Of a stretch of 64,000 bases of DNA, positions 37,417-46,111 are shown in pieces (positions within the stretch are counted from its first letter, which is position 1; each line of letters begins with the position of its first letter). The notes beneath the pieces were generated by a model, which was given only the letters and a program-made list of their open reading frames with translations, had not been told where the DNA came from and did no database searches. Source of the stretch: Sphingomonas sp. UV9 (GTDB lineage: Bacteria; Pseudomonadota; Alphaproteobacteria; Sphingomonadales; Sphingomonadaceae); contig NZ_SCIN01000002.1 in NCBI RefSeq assembly GCF_004101245.1, forward strand, positions 620,001 to 684,000, read 5' to 3'. The translations under genes were made by a program, and so were the position numbers.

Positions 37417-37997
37417 CAGACGGCTCTCACTTCGGTGACTTCGGGGACGTAGTATTTCAGCAGCTGCTCGATGCCGTTCTTGAGCGTCGCGCTCGACGAC
37501 GGGCAGCCGGCGCAGGCGCCCTGAAGCTGGAGGAACACCTTCCCCTTGTCGAAGCCGCGATAGACGATGTCGCCGCCGTCGTTCGCGACCGCCGGGCGAA
37601 CGCGCGTGTCGATAAGTTCGCGGATCTGCGCGACGATCTCGGCATCGGCGGGGTCGTCGGTGAGGATCGCCTCCTCGCTTGGCACCGAGAAGCCGGCGCT
37701 TGCGGGGCGGAACAGCGGCATCGCTGCGGAGAAATGATCGAGCAGGATCGCGAGCACGTCGGGCTTCAGGTCCGACCAGGCGGTGCCCGGCGCGGCGGTG
37801 ACCGAGACGAAATCGCGGCCGAAGAACACGCCGGTCACGTCACCCAGGCCGAAGATCGCGTCGGCGAGCGAACTGGCCTCCGCTTCCTCAGGGGTGGCGA
37901 AGTCGCGCGTGCCGGCCTCCATGACGGTGCGTCCCGGCAGGAACTTCAGCGTCGAGGGGTTCGGGGTGGATTCCGTTTCGATGAGCATGGAGGACAT
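37416..37997 (-). CDS. NifU-like iron-sulfur scaffold (Nfu type)
   Basis: 193-residue Nfu protein. The N-terminal Nfu_N domain (about 5-90: ESTPNPSTLKFLPG, FGRDFVSVTAAP) is joined to a C-terminal NifU domain with the cluster cysteines in CAGCPSSSATLKNGIE (CxxC). It carries [4Fe-4S] clusters to target enzymes. The start is ATG 37997; ATG 37988 (MLIETES) is also possible, and neither has a strong ribosome site. It is first in the minus-strand run ahead of the RutE-like gene. Confidence 0.93.
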   Translation of the reverse strand: MSSMLIETESTPNPSTLKFLPGRTVMEAGTRDFATPEEAEASSLADAIFGLGDVTGVFFGRDFVSVTAAPGTAWSDLKPDVLAILLDHFSAAMPLFRPASAGFSVPSEEAILTDDPADAEIVAQIRELIDTRVRPAVANDGGDIVYRGFDKGKVFLQLQGACAGCPSSSATLKNGIEQLLKYYVPEVTEVRAV

Positions 37998-38078
37998 GTG
38001 GCCCGGCGGGGGCGGGGGATCAAGCGTGGAACGGGAAACGGTTTCTTTCCGGCGGTGTGTTCCCTTCTGACTTCTGTC

Positions 38079-38103
38079 CCCCCTCCCTTATGAAGGGAGG
38101 GGG
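38079..38103. repeat. Short GC hairpin
   Basis: CCCCCTCCCTT-ATG-AAGGGAGGGGG, 11-bp perfect arms. It lies downstream of the hydroxylase gene and resembles half of the larger CTCCC-type palindromes in this window. Without a T run, a terminator role is uncertain. Confidence 0.6.
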
Positions 38104-38118
38104 CAAGAATTAGGAGGC

Positions 38119-38994
38119 TCAGACGTCGAGCTGTTTCACCGCGGCGTTCCAGCTGCCGATGTTGCGGACCGCGTCCTGGACGAAGGCGGAGCGGCGGACC
38201 ACGGTCAGGAACAGGTCGGCTATCCACTTGCCGGGGTTGCGCAGCGGGCGCTCGAACTGGATGAGCAATACCACGCGAGTCCCGCACGTGTCGTTCCACA
38301 CCTCGTGCTGGTAGGTGTCGTCGAACACCAAAGTCTCGCCCTCCGCCCAGCGCACGACGCGGTCGTGGACTCGCATCCGGACGTCGCCGTCGCGCGGGAC
38401 GATCAGGCCAAGGTGGCAGGTGATCAGGCCCTTGGTCACGCCGCGATGCTCGGGAATGTGCGTGCCCGGCGCAAGGATCGAGAAGAACGCGCTGTTCAGG
38501 CCGGGGATGCGCGCGACCGCGGCGGCGGTGTGCGGGCAGCGCGCGAGGCTCTCCTCGATCGGATAGCCATAGCCGTAGAGAAAGAACGAGCGCCACTTGT
38601 CGACCTCGGCGATCGAGCGGTGGTCGGGCGAGATCGTCGCGAGGCTGGGCGACGCCTCGCCTTTCAGCGCGACATGCACGGCCTCGTCGCGGATCGCGGC
38701 CCAGTTCTCGCGCAGCGCCGCGGTCCAGGCGAAATCGCGGACGTCGAGCACCGGATCGTTGGCGACCAGCGAAGACGACGCGATCATCCGGTCGAACACG
38801 CCGCGCAGATGCTTGCCGATGCGGATGATCAGCGGGCGGTTGGCGTCCGCCACCATCGGCGCACCGGGCCGGGGCGCGCCGGAGATGACATTCAGATCGG
38901 GCACCCGCGCGCTGCGGCGTACTGCCGGCTCGCCCGAATCCCGCCACAATGAAGTCTGCCCCAGTTCGTGGCCCAGTTCGGCTTCGACCGTCAT
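38119..38994 (-). CDS. Aspartyl/asparaginyl beta-hydroxylase-domain protein (LpxO-like)
   Basis: 291-residue Fe(II)/2-oxoglutarate dioxygenase. The iron-binding region is HIPEHRGVTKGLITCHLGLI, the second histidine is in FDDTYQHEVWNDT, and the 2-oxoglutarate-binding arginine is in RVVLLIQFERPL. The family includes LpxO, which 2-hydroxylates a lipid A acyl chain, and peptide hydroxylases. Sphingomonads are known for glycosphingolipids in place of LPS, so a different lipid substrate is possible. ATG 38994 with AGGG upstream is preferred to GTG 39045. It is divergent from the M16 peptidase gene. Confidence 0.85.
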   Translation of the reverse strand: MTVEAELGHELGQTSLWRDSGEPAVRRSARVPDLNVISGAPRPGAPMVADANRPLIIRIGKHLRGVFDRMIASSSLVANDPVLDVRDFAWTAALRENWAAIRDEAVHVALKGEASPSLATISPDHRSIAEVDKWRSFFLYGYGYPIEESLARCPHTAAAVARIPGLNSAFFSILAPGTHIPEHRGVTKGLITCHLGLIVPRDGDVRMRVHDRVVRWAEGETLVFDDTYQHEVWNDTCGTRVVLLIQFERPLRNPGKWIADLFLTVVRRSAFVQDAVRNIGSWNAAVKQLDV

Positions 38995-39140
38995 CTCTAC
39001 CCTGTATTCTGGCGCGTCGTGGCACCGATCTCTTTGTTCGGACACGATATACCGCCAGTGTTGGACGAAATGATGGCAGCCGCGCCCCCCCCTACAGTGC
39101 GACGCTGGCGATGCGCGCGCAGGGACGCTACAGATGCGTC

Positions 39141-42053
39141 ATGGTATCCTTATCGCGCTTGTTTCGCGCTCCCGTCCTGCTCCCCGTCCTGCTCGGCCTC
39201 GCTATCCCGGCGAGCGGACAGATGGCGACCCAGCAGGCCGCCTCCACCCCCACCAGCACGGGGGCGAAGGAAGCGCCGACGCTTCCCGAGCTGACCGGGA
39301 TCGATACGACCGCATGGCTCTACAAGGGCAGTGACCTTACCCGCGATCCCGAGTGGAAGTTCGGCACGCTGCCCAACGGCATGCGGTTCGCCGTGCGCAA
39401 GAACGGCGTTCCCCCCGGCCAGGTTTCGGTGCGCGTGCGGATCGATGCGGGCTCGCTGAACGAGACCGACAGCGAGCGTGGATTCGCGCATTTCATCGAG
39501 CATCTCTCGTTCCGCGGCTCGGAATATGTGCCCGACGGCGAGGCTAAGCGCGTGTGGCAGCGGTTCGGCGCGACCTTCGGCTCGGACACCAACGCGCAGA
39601 CCACGCCGACCTCGACCACGTTCAAGCTCGACCTTCCTTCGGCCACCCAGGCGGGGCTCGACGAGAGCCTGAAGATCATGGCCGGCATGATGGAAAAGCC
39701 GACGATCACCGACGCCTCGGTCGCCGCCGAACGTCCGATCGTGCTGGCAGAACAGCGCGAGCAGCCGGGTCCGCAGGTGCGCTTCGGCGATGCGATTCGC
39801 GCGACGTTCTTCGCCGGGCAACCGCTCGCGGACCGTTCGCCGATCGGCAACATCAAGACGCTGGAGGCCGCCACCGGCGCCACGGTGAAGGCGTTCCACG
39901 ATCGCTGGTATCGGCCGGAGAACACCGTCGTCATCATCTCGGGCGACATGGACCCGGCGCTGTTCGGGCGGTTGATCGTCAAGAACTTCGCCGACTGGAA
40001 GGGCATCGGCCCGGTCGTGCCCGCCCCCGATTTCGGCAAGCCCGATCCGAAGGCGCCGGTCTCCGCGACGGTCGCCGAGCCGGCGATTCCGGCGGTGGTT
40101 ACGCTCGGCGTGGTCCGTCCGTGGGAGTATAAGGACGACACCGCGATCATGAACCAGAAGCGGCTGGTCGACGTGCTTGCGACGCGGTTGATCAGTCGCC
40201 GTCTGGAGACGCGGGCGCGGGCGGGCGGCAGTTTCCTCCAGGCTGGCGTGTCGATCGACGACGTGTCGCGCTCGGCGAACCTGACCAGCGTCAACATCGT
40301 GCCGATCGGGACCGACTGGGAGGCGGCGTTGAAGGACGTGCGCGCGGTGATCGCCGACGCGCAGACCAATCCGCCGAGCCAGGCCGAGGTCAACCGCGAA
40401 TATGCCGATTTCGACACGATCATGCGGACCAGCGTCGAAACCGCGCGGGTCGAGGCGGGCTCGAAGCAGGCCGACGACATGGTCGGCGCGCTCGACATCC
40501 GCGAGACCGTGGCGGGGCCGGAAACCTCGTACAAGATTTTGCAGGACGCCAAGGCGAAGGGCATGTTCACGCCCGCCACGCTGCTCGCCTCGAGCAAGGC
40601 GATCTTCGAGGGCACCGCGACGCGGGCGCTCGTGAATACGCAGACGCCCGATGCGGGCGCCGCAAACAAGCTGGCGACCGCGTTGAAGGCGGATGTCTCG
40701 GGCCTCGCGGGCAAGCGTCGCGCGCAGGCATCGGTGGATTTTTCGAAGCTGCCGTCGCTCGGCAAGCCCGGGACGGTCGCGAGCCGCGAGAAGATCACCG
40801 CGTTCGATATGGAGCAGGTGAACTTCGCGAACGGGACGCGCGTGTTGCTGTTCCCCAATGCGGGCGAGACCGGACGCGTCTATGTCCGCGTGCGCTTCGG
40901 CGGCGGCTATACCGCGATCCCGTCGAACCGGCCGACTCCGGCCTGGGCGGGTGATCTCGCACTGGTCGCGGGCGGCATCGGCAAGCTCGACCAGGGCGAT
41001 CTCGACCAGCTGACCGCGGGGCGCAGGATCGGGCTTGATTTCGGGATCGACGACGATGCCTTCACGCTGAACGCGATTACCTCGCCGGCCGATTATTCGG
41101 ACCAGCTGCGGTTGATGGCGGCCAAGCTCGCCTTCCCCGCCTGGGATCCGGCACCGGTCGCCCGTGCTCGAGTCGCCGCGCTGGCGGGTTTCGCCGGTTA
41201 TGATTCGTCGCCCGACGGCGTGCTGTCGCGTGACCTCGAAGGCCTGCTCCGCGCCGGCGATCCGCGCTGGGGAACGCCGCCCAAGGCGACCGTCGAGGCG
41301 CTCAACGCGAAGGACTTCCGCGCGTTCTGGGAGCCGATCCTGAAGACCGGGCCGATCGAAGTGTCGATCTTCGGCGATGTGAAGACCGAGGAAGCGATCG
41401 CCGCGGTCGCCAAGTCATTCGGGGCGATGAAGCCGCGGACGGCGGTATCTACGGTCGGTGCCCCGGTCGGTTTCCCCGCGCACAATACGACGCCGGTGAT
41501 GCGCGCGCATACCGGCCCGGAAAACCAGGCGGCGGCGGTGATCGCCTGGCCGACCGGCGGCGGCATCGACGACATCGTCGAGGCACGGCGTCTCGACGTG
41601 CTGGCGCAGGTGTTCAGCGACCGGCTGTTCGAGCGGCTGCGGCAGGCGGCGGGTGCGAGCTACAGCCCGAACGTGTCGAGCCAGTGGCCGGTCGGGATGA
41701 ACACCGGCGGCCGGATGGTCGCGATCGGCCAGGTCGCGCCGGAGAAGGTGTCGTTCTTCTTCCAGATCGCCCGGCAGATCGCCGCCGAACTGGTGTCGAC
41801 GCCGATCGCCGCGGACGAACTCGACCGCATCAAGAAGCCGATGGGGCAATATATCCTGCGCGCCTCGACCGGGAACCAGTTCTGGTTGCAGCAGCTTGGC
41901 GGCGCGACGTTCGATCCGCGCCGGATCGCGGCAACGCAGCGGATCGCAAGCGACCTGGTGGCAACGACCCCCGTCGAGCTGCAGGCGACCGCGGCGAAGT
42001 ATCTGCGGCCCGAGAAGGATTGGACGATGGCGGTGGTGCCGGCGAAGAAGTGA
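39141..42053 (+). CDS. M16-family zinc metallopeptidase, two-domain
   Basis: 970-residue secreted insulinase-like protease. The signal peptide is APVLLPVLLGLAIPASGQ (about 10-27). The inverted zinc motif is H117-F-I-E120-H121 in FAHFIEHLSF, with the distal glutamate in IVLAEQREQPG. The second, inactive half (about 540-970) includes NFANGTRVLLFPNAGETGRV and RLRQAAGASYSPNVSSQWPV. Its size suggests a fused pair of M16 subunits acting in the periplasm on peptides. ATG 39141 begins the signal peptide; the longer open frame upstream overlaps the divergent gene and is not used. Confidence 0.92.
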   Translation: MVSLSRLFRAPVLLPVLLGLAIPASGQMATQQAASTPTSTGAKEAPTLPELTGIDTTAWLYKGSDLTRDPEWKFGTLPNGMRFAVRKNGVPPGQVSVRVRIDAGSLNETDSERGFAHFIEHLSFRGSEYVPDGEAKRVWQRFGATFGSDTNAQTTPTSTTFKLDLPSATQAGLDESLKIMAGMMEKPTITDASVAAERPIVLAEQREQPGPQVRFGDAIRATFFAGQPLADRSPIGNIKTLEAATGATVKAFHDRWYRPENTVVIISGDMDPALFGRLIVKNFADWKGIGPVVPAPDFGKPDPKAPVSATVAEPAIPAVVTLGVVRPWEYKDDTAIMNQKRLVDVLATRLISRRLETRARAGGSFLQAGVSIDDVSRSANLTSVNIVPIGTDWEAALKDVRAVIADAQTNPPSQAEVNREYADFDTIMRTSVETARVEAGSKQADDMVGALDIRETVAGPETSYKILQDAKAKGMFTPATLLASSKAIFEGTATRALVNTQTPDAGAANKLATALKADVSGLAGKRRAQASVDFSKLPSLGKPGTVASREKITAFDMEQVNFANGTRVLLFPNAGETGRVYVRVRFGGGYTAIPSNRPTPAWAGDLALVAGGIGKLDQGDLDQLTAGRRIGLDFGIDDDAFTLNAITSPADYSDQLRLMAAKLAFPAWDPAPVARARVAALAGFAGYDSSPDGVLSRDLEGLLRAGDPRWGTPPKATVEALNAKDFRAFWEPILKTGPIEVSIFGDVKTEEAIAAVAKSFGAMKPRTAVSTVGAPVGFPAHNTTPVMRAHTGPENQAAAVIAWPTGGGIDDIVEARRLDVLAQVFSDRLFERLRQAAGASYSPNVSSQWPVGMNTGGRMVAIGQVAPEKVSFFFQIARQIAAELVSTPIAADELDRIKKPMGQYILRASTGNQFWLQQLGGATFDPRRIAATQRIASDLVATTPVELQATAAKYLRPEKDWTMAVVPAKK

Positions 42054-42058
42054 TCTTC

Positions 42059-42203
42059 TACCCCTCTCCCTTCAGGGGAGAGGGAAGGAGGAGCCTCTTG
42101 GCGACGGATGGGTGAGGGCACGTGCTTTGAGCCAGCCGCGTGCCCTCACCCTCCCACCCGGCTGCGCCGTGCGGGCCCCTCCCTCTCCCCCAAGGGGAGA
42201 GGG
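42059..42203. repeat. Large CTCTCCC-type palindrome between convergent genes
   Basis: Ends CCCCTCTCCCTTCAGGGGAG and CTCCCCCAAGGGGAGAGGGG are inverted. The middle pairs GTGAGGGCACG with CGTGCCCTCAC. It belongs to the same broad type as 45985, 47187, 53405, 56476 and 56863. Confidence 0.75.
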
Positions 42204-42204
42204 G

Positions 42205-43989
42205 TTAGGCGTAAAGGGCGTCTAGCCGCTCGCCGTACACCTGCTTCAACACGTGGCGCCGGATCTTCAGGCTCGGCGTCAGCTGCTCGTTCTCGATCGT
42301 GAACGGGCTATCTGCCAGCACGAAGCGACGGATGCGTTCGGTTACCGTGAGATCCTTGTTCACGCGCTCTACCGCCGCCCCCAGCGCAGTCCGGAACTCG
42401 CTGTTCTCCGCGAGCCGCGCGAAGCTGCACGCGTCGCCGTTGCCTGCGCACCATTCCTGCGTCCACTCCGGGTCGGGCACGATCAGCGCAACCATGTAGG
42501 GGCGACGGTCGCCGACGATCATCGCCTGGACGATCTCGGGCTGGAGCGTCAGCATCCCCTCGACCTTCTGGGGGGCGACGTTCTCGCCCTTGTCGTTGAT
42601 GATCAGGTCCTTCTTGCGGTCGGTGATGCGGATGCGGCCCTTTTCGTCGAGCTCGCCGACGTCGCCGGTGTGAAGCCAGCCGTCCTTCAGGACCTTCGCG
42701 GTCTCGGCGTCGTTGCGCCAATAGCCGTGCATGACGAGTTCGCCGCGGACCAGGATCTCGCCGTCCTCGCCGATCCGGATTTCGGTGTCGTTGAGCGCCG
42801 GACCGACCGAATCCATGCGGACGCCGGCCTTGGGGCGGTTGCACGAGATGACCGGCGCGGCTTCGGTCTGGCCATAGCCTTGCAGGAACGTCAGCCCGAG
42901 CGCTTCGAAGAACAGCCCGACCTCGGGATTGAGCGGCGCGCCGCCCGAGATCATCGCCTTCAGCCGGCCGCCGAATTTCTTCGAGATCTTCGGCTTGAAC
43001 AGAGTCGCGACCACCGCCTGCATCGGCCGGTCGATCAGGCGGAGGCGGCCGGCATAGCGTTTGCCACCGATGTCGAGGGCGCGGGCCAGCAGGTAGGCCG
43101 ACGCGCCGCCCTGTTTCTCGATCGTCTTCGAGATGCGCGTGCGCAGGACCTCGAACAGGCGGGGGACGACGAACATGATCGTCGGGCGCGTCTCCTCGAT
43201 GTTCGCGGCGAGCTTTTCGAGACCCTCGGCGTAATAGATCTGGCCGCCTAGCGAGATCGGGAAATGCTGGCCGCCGGTGTGTTCATACGCGTGGCTGAGC
43301 GGCAGGAACGACAGGAACACCTCGTCGTCCCAGCCGAAATCCTCCGAGATGACGGAGGCGCAGCCTGCGCAATTGTGGAGGATCGCGCCGTGGTGCTGCA
43401 TCACGCCGCGCGGCGCGCCGCCGGTGCCGCTCGTGTAGATGATGCAGGCAAGGTCTTCGCGCGCGAAGTTGGCGCGGGCGGCGGCGGCATCGGGTGCGGT
43501 CGGGTGCGCGGCGATGAGTGCGTGCCAGTTGTGGAAGTCGATCGCGGCGGGGACCTTCATGTCCTCGAGGCCGATCACGATCTGCGCCTGGTTCGAGCGC
43601 ACGACGGCGGGCAACAGCGTCTTGGCGAGCTTGGCGGTGGAGATGATGATCGCGCAGGCGCCGGCATTCTCGATGATGTGGAGATGATCGCGCTCGGTAT
43701 TGGTGACGTAGGTCGGTACCGTGATGCACCCCGCCGCCATGATCGCGAGGTCGCTCAGGCACCATTCCGGCCGGTTCTCGCTGACCAGCATGACGCGATC
43801 GCCGCGTTTGAGGCCGATCGCGGTGAGCGCGGTGGCGAGGGCCGCGACCTGGCGGGCGGCGTCGGCCCAGCTGGTGGCGACCCAGGTGCCGCTCGTCTTG
43901 GTCCACAGGAACGGCGCGTCACCTTTCTCCGCGGCGCGCGTGAAGAACATCGTGACGAGGTTCGGGAAGCGTTCGAGCTGGCGGGCCAT
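42205..43989 (-). CDS. AMP-dependent long-chain acyl-CoA synthetase
   Basis: 594-residue ANL-superfamily ligase of the FadD15/long-chain AMP-binding type. The phosphate-binding loop is IIYTSGTGGAPRGVM (usually TSGTTGxPKG, so two positions vary). Then come LPLSHAYEHTGG, LKAMISGGAPLNPEVG, FLQGYGQTEAAPVISC and GWLHTGDVGELDEKGRIRI with IINDKGENVAPQKVE. It activates fatty acids to acyl-CoA. ATG 43989 follows AGGAGA; the open frame to 44139 runs into a palindromic repeat and is not coding. Confidence 0.93.
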   Translation of the reverse strand: MARQLERFPNLVTMFFTRAAEKGDAPFLWTKTSGTWVATSWADAARQVAALATALTAIGLKRGDRVMLVSENRPEWCLSDLAIMAAGCITVPTYVTNTERDHLHIIENAGACAIIISTAKLAKTLLPAVVRSNQAQIVIGLEDMKVPAAIDFHNWHALIAAHPTAPDAAAARANFAREDLACIIYTSGTGGAPRGVMQHHGAILHNCAGCASVISEDFGWDDEVFLSFLPLSHAYEHTGGQHFPISLGGQIYYAEGLEKLAANIEETRPTIMFVVPRLFEVLRTRISKTIEKQGGASAYLLARALDIGGKRYAGRLRLIDRPMQAVVATLFKPKISKKFGGRLKAMISGGAPLNPEVGLFFEALGLTFLQGYGQTEAAPVISCNRPKAGVRMDSVGPALNDTEIRIGEDGEILVRGELVMHGYWRNDAETAKVLKDGWLHTGDVGELDEKGRIRITDRKKDLIINDKGENVAPQKVEGMLTLQPEIVQAMIVGDRRPYMVALIVPDPEWTQEWCAGNGDACSFARLAENSEFRTALGAAVERVNKDLTVTERIRRFVLADSPFTIENEQLTPSLKIRRHVLKQVYGERLDALYA

Positions 43990-44083
43990 TGTCTCTCCTG
44001 AACTGCTTTGCGAGCGTTTTGCCCTGGCGGGGATGCTCGATCTTTGGGGTGGTATAGCTCGTTGGCGTCGCACGCTCCAAGCA

Positions 44084-44138
44084 TGTTTCCCCGCGAAGGC
44101 GGGGACCCAGACTGGGCTCCCGCCTTCGCGGGAGAACA
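44084..44138. repeat. 55-bp palindromic repeat (TGTTCTCCCGCGAAGG family), reverse orientation
   Basis: TTTCCCCGCGAAGGCGGGG, CCCAGACTGGG, CTCCCGCCTTCGCGGGAGA, in the orientation opposite to 15078. Confidence 0.88.
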
Positions 44139-44157
44139 AGGAAGTGAAGTTTTGTCG

Positions 44158-45900
44158 TTACTCCGGCGCGCGCTGGAGAGCGCCGACGCGTTGGATCTGC
44201 GTGACCGTTCCGTCCTCTGAAATCGCCACGCCTTCGCTGCGCGGGTCCGCGGCGCCGACCCATTTGCCGCCCACCCGTTCGATGGCATTCGCCTTGAGCC
44301 CGAGTGCTGCGACCTGAACCGTTTCGCCGAGCGCCTGCAACGCAGGGACCATCGCTTCACGCTCTGTGCCCTTCTCCGCGGCGGCAACATGGCCTGGCGC
44401 GTACAGCAACCCGAGCGCGATGGAGTCCTGCGCGCTCAGTTTCCAGTCGACCACGCCGATGATCGCCTTGGCCACCTGCGCGATGATCGTCGAGCCGCCC
44501 GCCGCGCCGACCGCGAGACGGACCTTGCCGTCGGGGCCGTAGACGATCGTCGGCGCCATCGAGCTGCGCGGTCGCTTGCCGCCCTCGACCCGGTTGGCGA
44601 CGAGCGCGCCGTTCTTCACGGGCACGATGTCGAAATCGGTGAGCTGGTTGTTGAGCACGGTGCCGTCGACCGTCAGGCCGGAGCCGAAATAGCCCTCGAC
44701 CGTGGTCGTGACCTCGACGACGTTGCCGCGCGCATCGACGACCGCGAGATCGGTGGTGCCGGGGACTTCGCTGACCGGCGCGCGGATGCGGGCGGGGGCG
44801 CCGGGGGGCGTGCCGGGCGCGACGCTCGCCATCGTCGTCGCAGGCGAGATCAGCGCCGAGCGCTTTGCGAGGTAGGCGGGGTCGAGCATGCCCTTGATCG
44901 GCACGCGCACGAAGTCGGGATCGCCGACGTACAGGTCGCGGTCCGCATAAGCGAGGCGCGAGGATTCGGCGAAGAGGTGCCAGGCCTGCGCGCTGTCCTT
45001 GCCGAGCTTGCCCATGTCGAAGCGTTCGAGCTGCTTCAGGATCATCAGCACGGTGACGCCGCCGGACGAGGGCGGGCCCATCCCGCAGACCCGGTAGACG
45101 CGGTATCTGATGCAGACCGGCGGGCGGTTTTTCGCGTCGTAGCTGGCGAGATCGCCGGTCGTCATCTTCGACGGGTTGCGCGCGGCGGTGTTGACCGCGG
45201 TAACGATCTTCTGCGCCTGCGGGCCGACGTAGAAGCTGTCGGGGCCTTGGCGAGCGATCCGCTGGAGGAGCGCGGCCTGCGCGGGATTTTTGATGGTCCC
45301 GCCGACCGCGATCGGCGAGCCGTCCGGGGCGGAGAAGAGCTTGCGCGTCTCGGGCGTGATGTGGCCGCCATACGCCTTCATGCCGTTGACAAGGCGGGGG
45401 GTGGCCCGGAAGCCTTCGGTGGCGATGCGGATGGCAGGCTCGAACAGCCGCGCCCAAGGGAGCTTGCCCGAGGTGCGGTGCGCGAGCGCCATGCCGCGGA
45501 GCGCACCGGGAATGCCGACGCTGCGCCCGCCGGGGACCGCGTCGCGGTGGCTCAGCGGGGTGCCGTCCGGCGCGTAGAACCAGCGTGCGTCGGCGGCGGC
45601 GGGGGCCTCTTCGCGCGCATCGATCGTGCTGAGCGCGCCGCCGGCTGCGTGGCTCACCCAGAAGCTGCCGCCACCGATCCCGGAGCTCTGCGGCTCGACG
45701 ACGTTGAGCGCCAGCATCGTCGCGATCGCAGCGTCGGTCGCACTGCCGCCCGCGCGGAGGATTTCGACGCCGGCGGCGGCGGCGCGCGGGTCGGCGGCGC
45801 TGACCATGCCCTGGTCTTTTGCCGGGGCGGGGGTCGGTTGGCGTGCTTCCACAGCGGCGGTTGGGACGAGGAGGGCGAGCGCGAGGAGGGAAGTCTTCAT
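44158..45900 (-). CDS. ggt: Gamma-glutamyltransferase
   Basis: 580-residue periplasmic N-terminal nucleophile hydrolase that cleaves or transfers gamma-glutamyl groups, for example from glutathione. The signal peptide is MKTSLLALALLVPTAAVEA. The large-subunit region has SSGIGGGSFWV, SIDAREEAPA-like and GGRSVGIPGALRGM. Autoprocessing is expected before the threonine in PGTTDLAVVDARGNVVEVTT, and the small subunit follows with SGLTVDGTVLNNQLTDFD and KRPRSSMAPTIV. ATG 45900 starts the signal peptide. It lies upstream of the acyl-CoA ligase with a repeat between. Confidence 0.95.
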   Translation of the reverse strand: MKTSLLALALLVPTAAVEARQPTPAPAKDQGMVSAADPRAAAAGVEILRAGGSATDAAIATMLALNVVEPQSSGIGGGSFWVSHAAGGALSTIDAREEAPAAADARWFYAPDGTPLSHRDAVPGGRSVGIPGALRGMALAHRTSGKLPWARLFEPAIRIATEGFRATPRLVNGMKAYGGHITPETRKLFSAPDGSPIAVGGTIKNPAQAALLQRIARQGPDSFYVGPQAQKIVTAVNTAARNPSKMTTGDLASYDAKNRPPVCIRYRVYRVCGMGPPSSGGVTVLMILKQLERFDMGKLGKDSAQAWHLFAESSRLAYADRDLYVGDPDFVRVPIKGMLDPAYLAKRSALISPATTMASVAPGTPPGAPARIRAPVSEVPGTTDLAVVDARGNVVEVTTTVEGYFGSGLTVDGTVLNNQLTDFDIVPVKNGALVANRVEGGKRPRSSMAPTIVYGPDGKVRLAVGAAGGSTIIAQVAKAIIGVVDWKLSAQDSIALGLLYAPGHVAAAEKGTEREAMVPALQALGETVQVAALGLKANAIERVGGKWVGAADPRSEGVAISEDGTVTQIQRVGALQRAPE

Positions 45901-45984
45901 TGCAACCGAGCCTAGCGCGGTTCGGGTATGAGGCAAGTGGTCACCGCAAAGGCGTATCATGCCCGTCACGACGCCCGACCCTGC

Positions 45985-46109
45985 AATCTTCCCCCGCCAG
46001 GGGAGGTGGCGCCGCAGGCGTCGCAGGGGGAGGACACGGCGCCTCGGTGATCGCTTTCCGCCCCCTCCGTCTGGCAAGCGCCAGCCACCTCCCCCTGGCG
46101 GGGGAGGAT
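45985..46109. repeat. Large CCCCCGCCAGGGGGAG-type palindrome
   Basis: Ends CCTCCCCC(GCCAGG)GGAGGTGG and the reverse (CCACCTCCCCCTGGCGGGGG). Inner segments GGCGCCGCAGGCG and CTGGCAAGCGCC pair partly. It lies between pyrD's end and ggt's start region. Confidence 0.78.
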
Positions 46110-46111
46110 AA

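Noticed and set aside
38949..39140. N-terminal extension of the M16 peptidase
   Set aside because: It overlaps the divergent hydroxylase gene and would bury the signal peptide that begins at 39141.
43990..44139. N-terminal extension of the acyl-CoA ligase
   Set aside because: It is translated from a 55-bp palindromic repeat (SREGGSPVWVPAFAGKH). ATG 43989 has a proper ribosome site.
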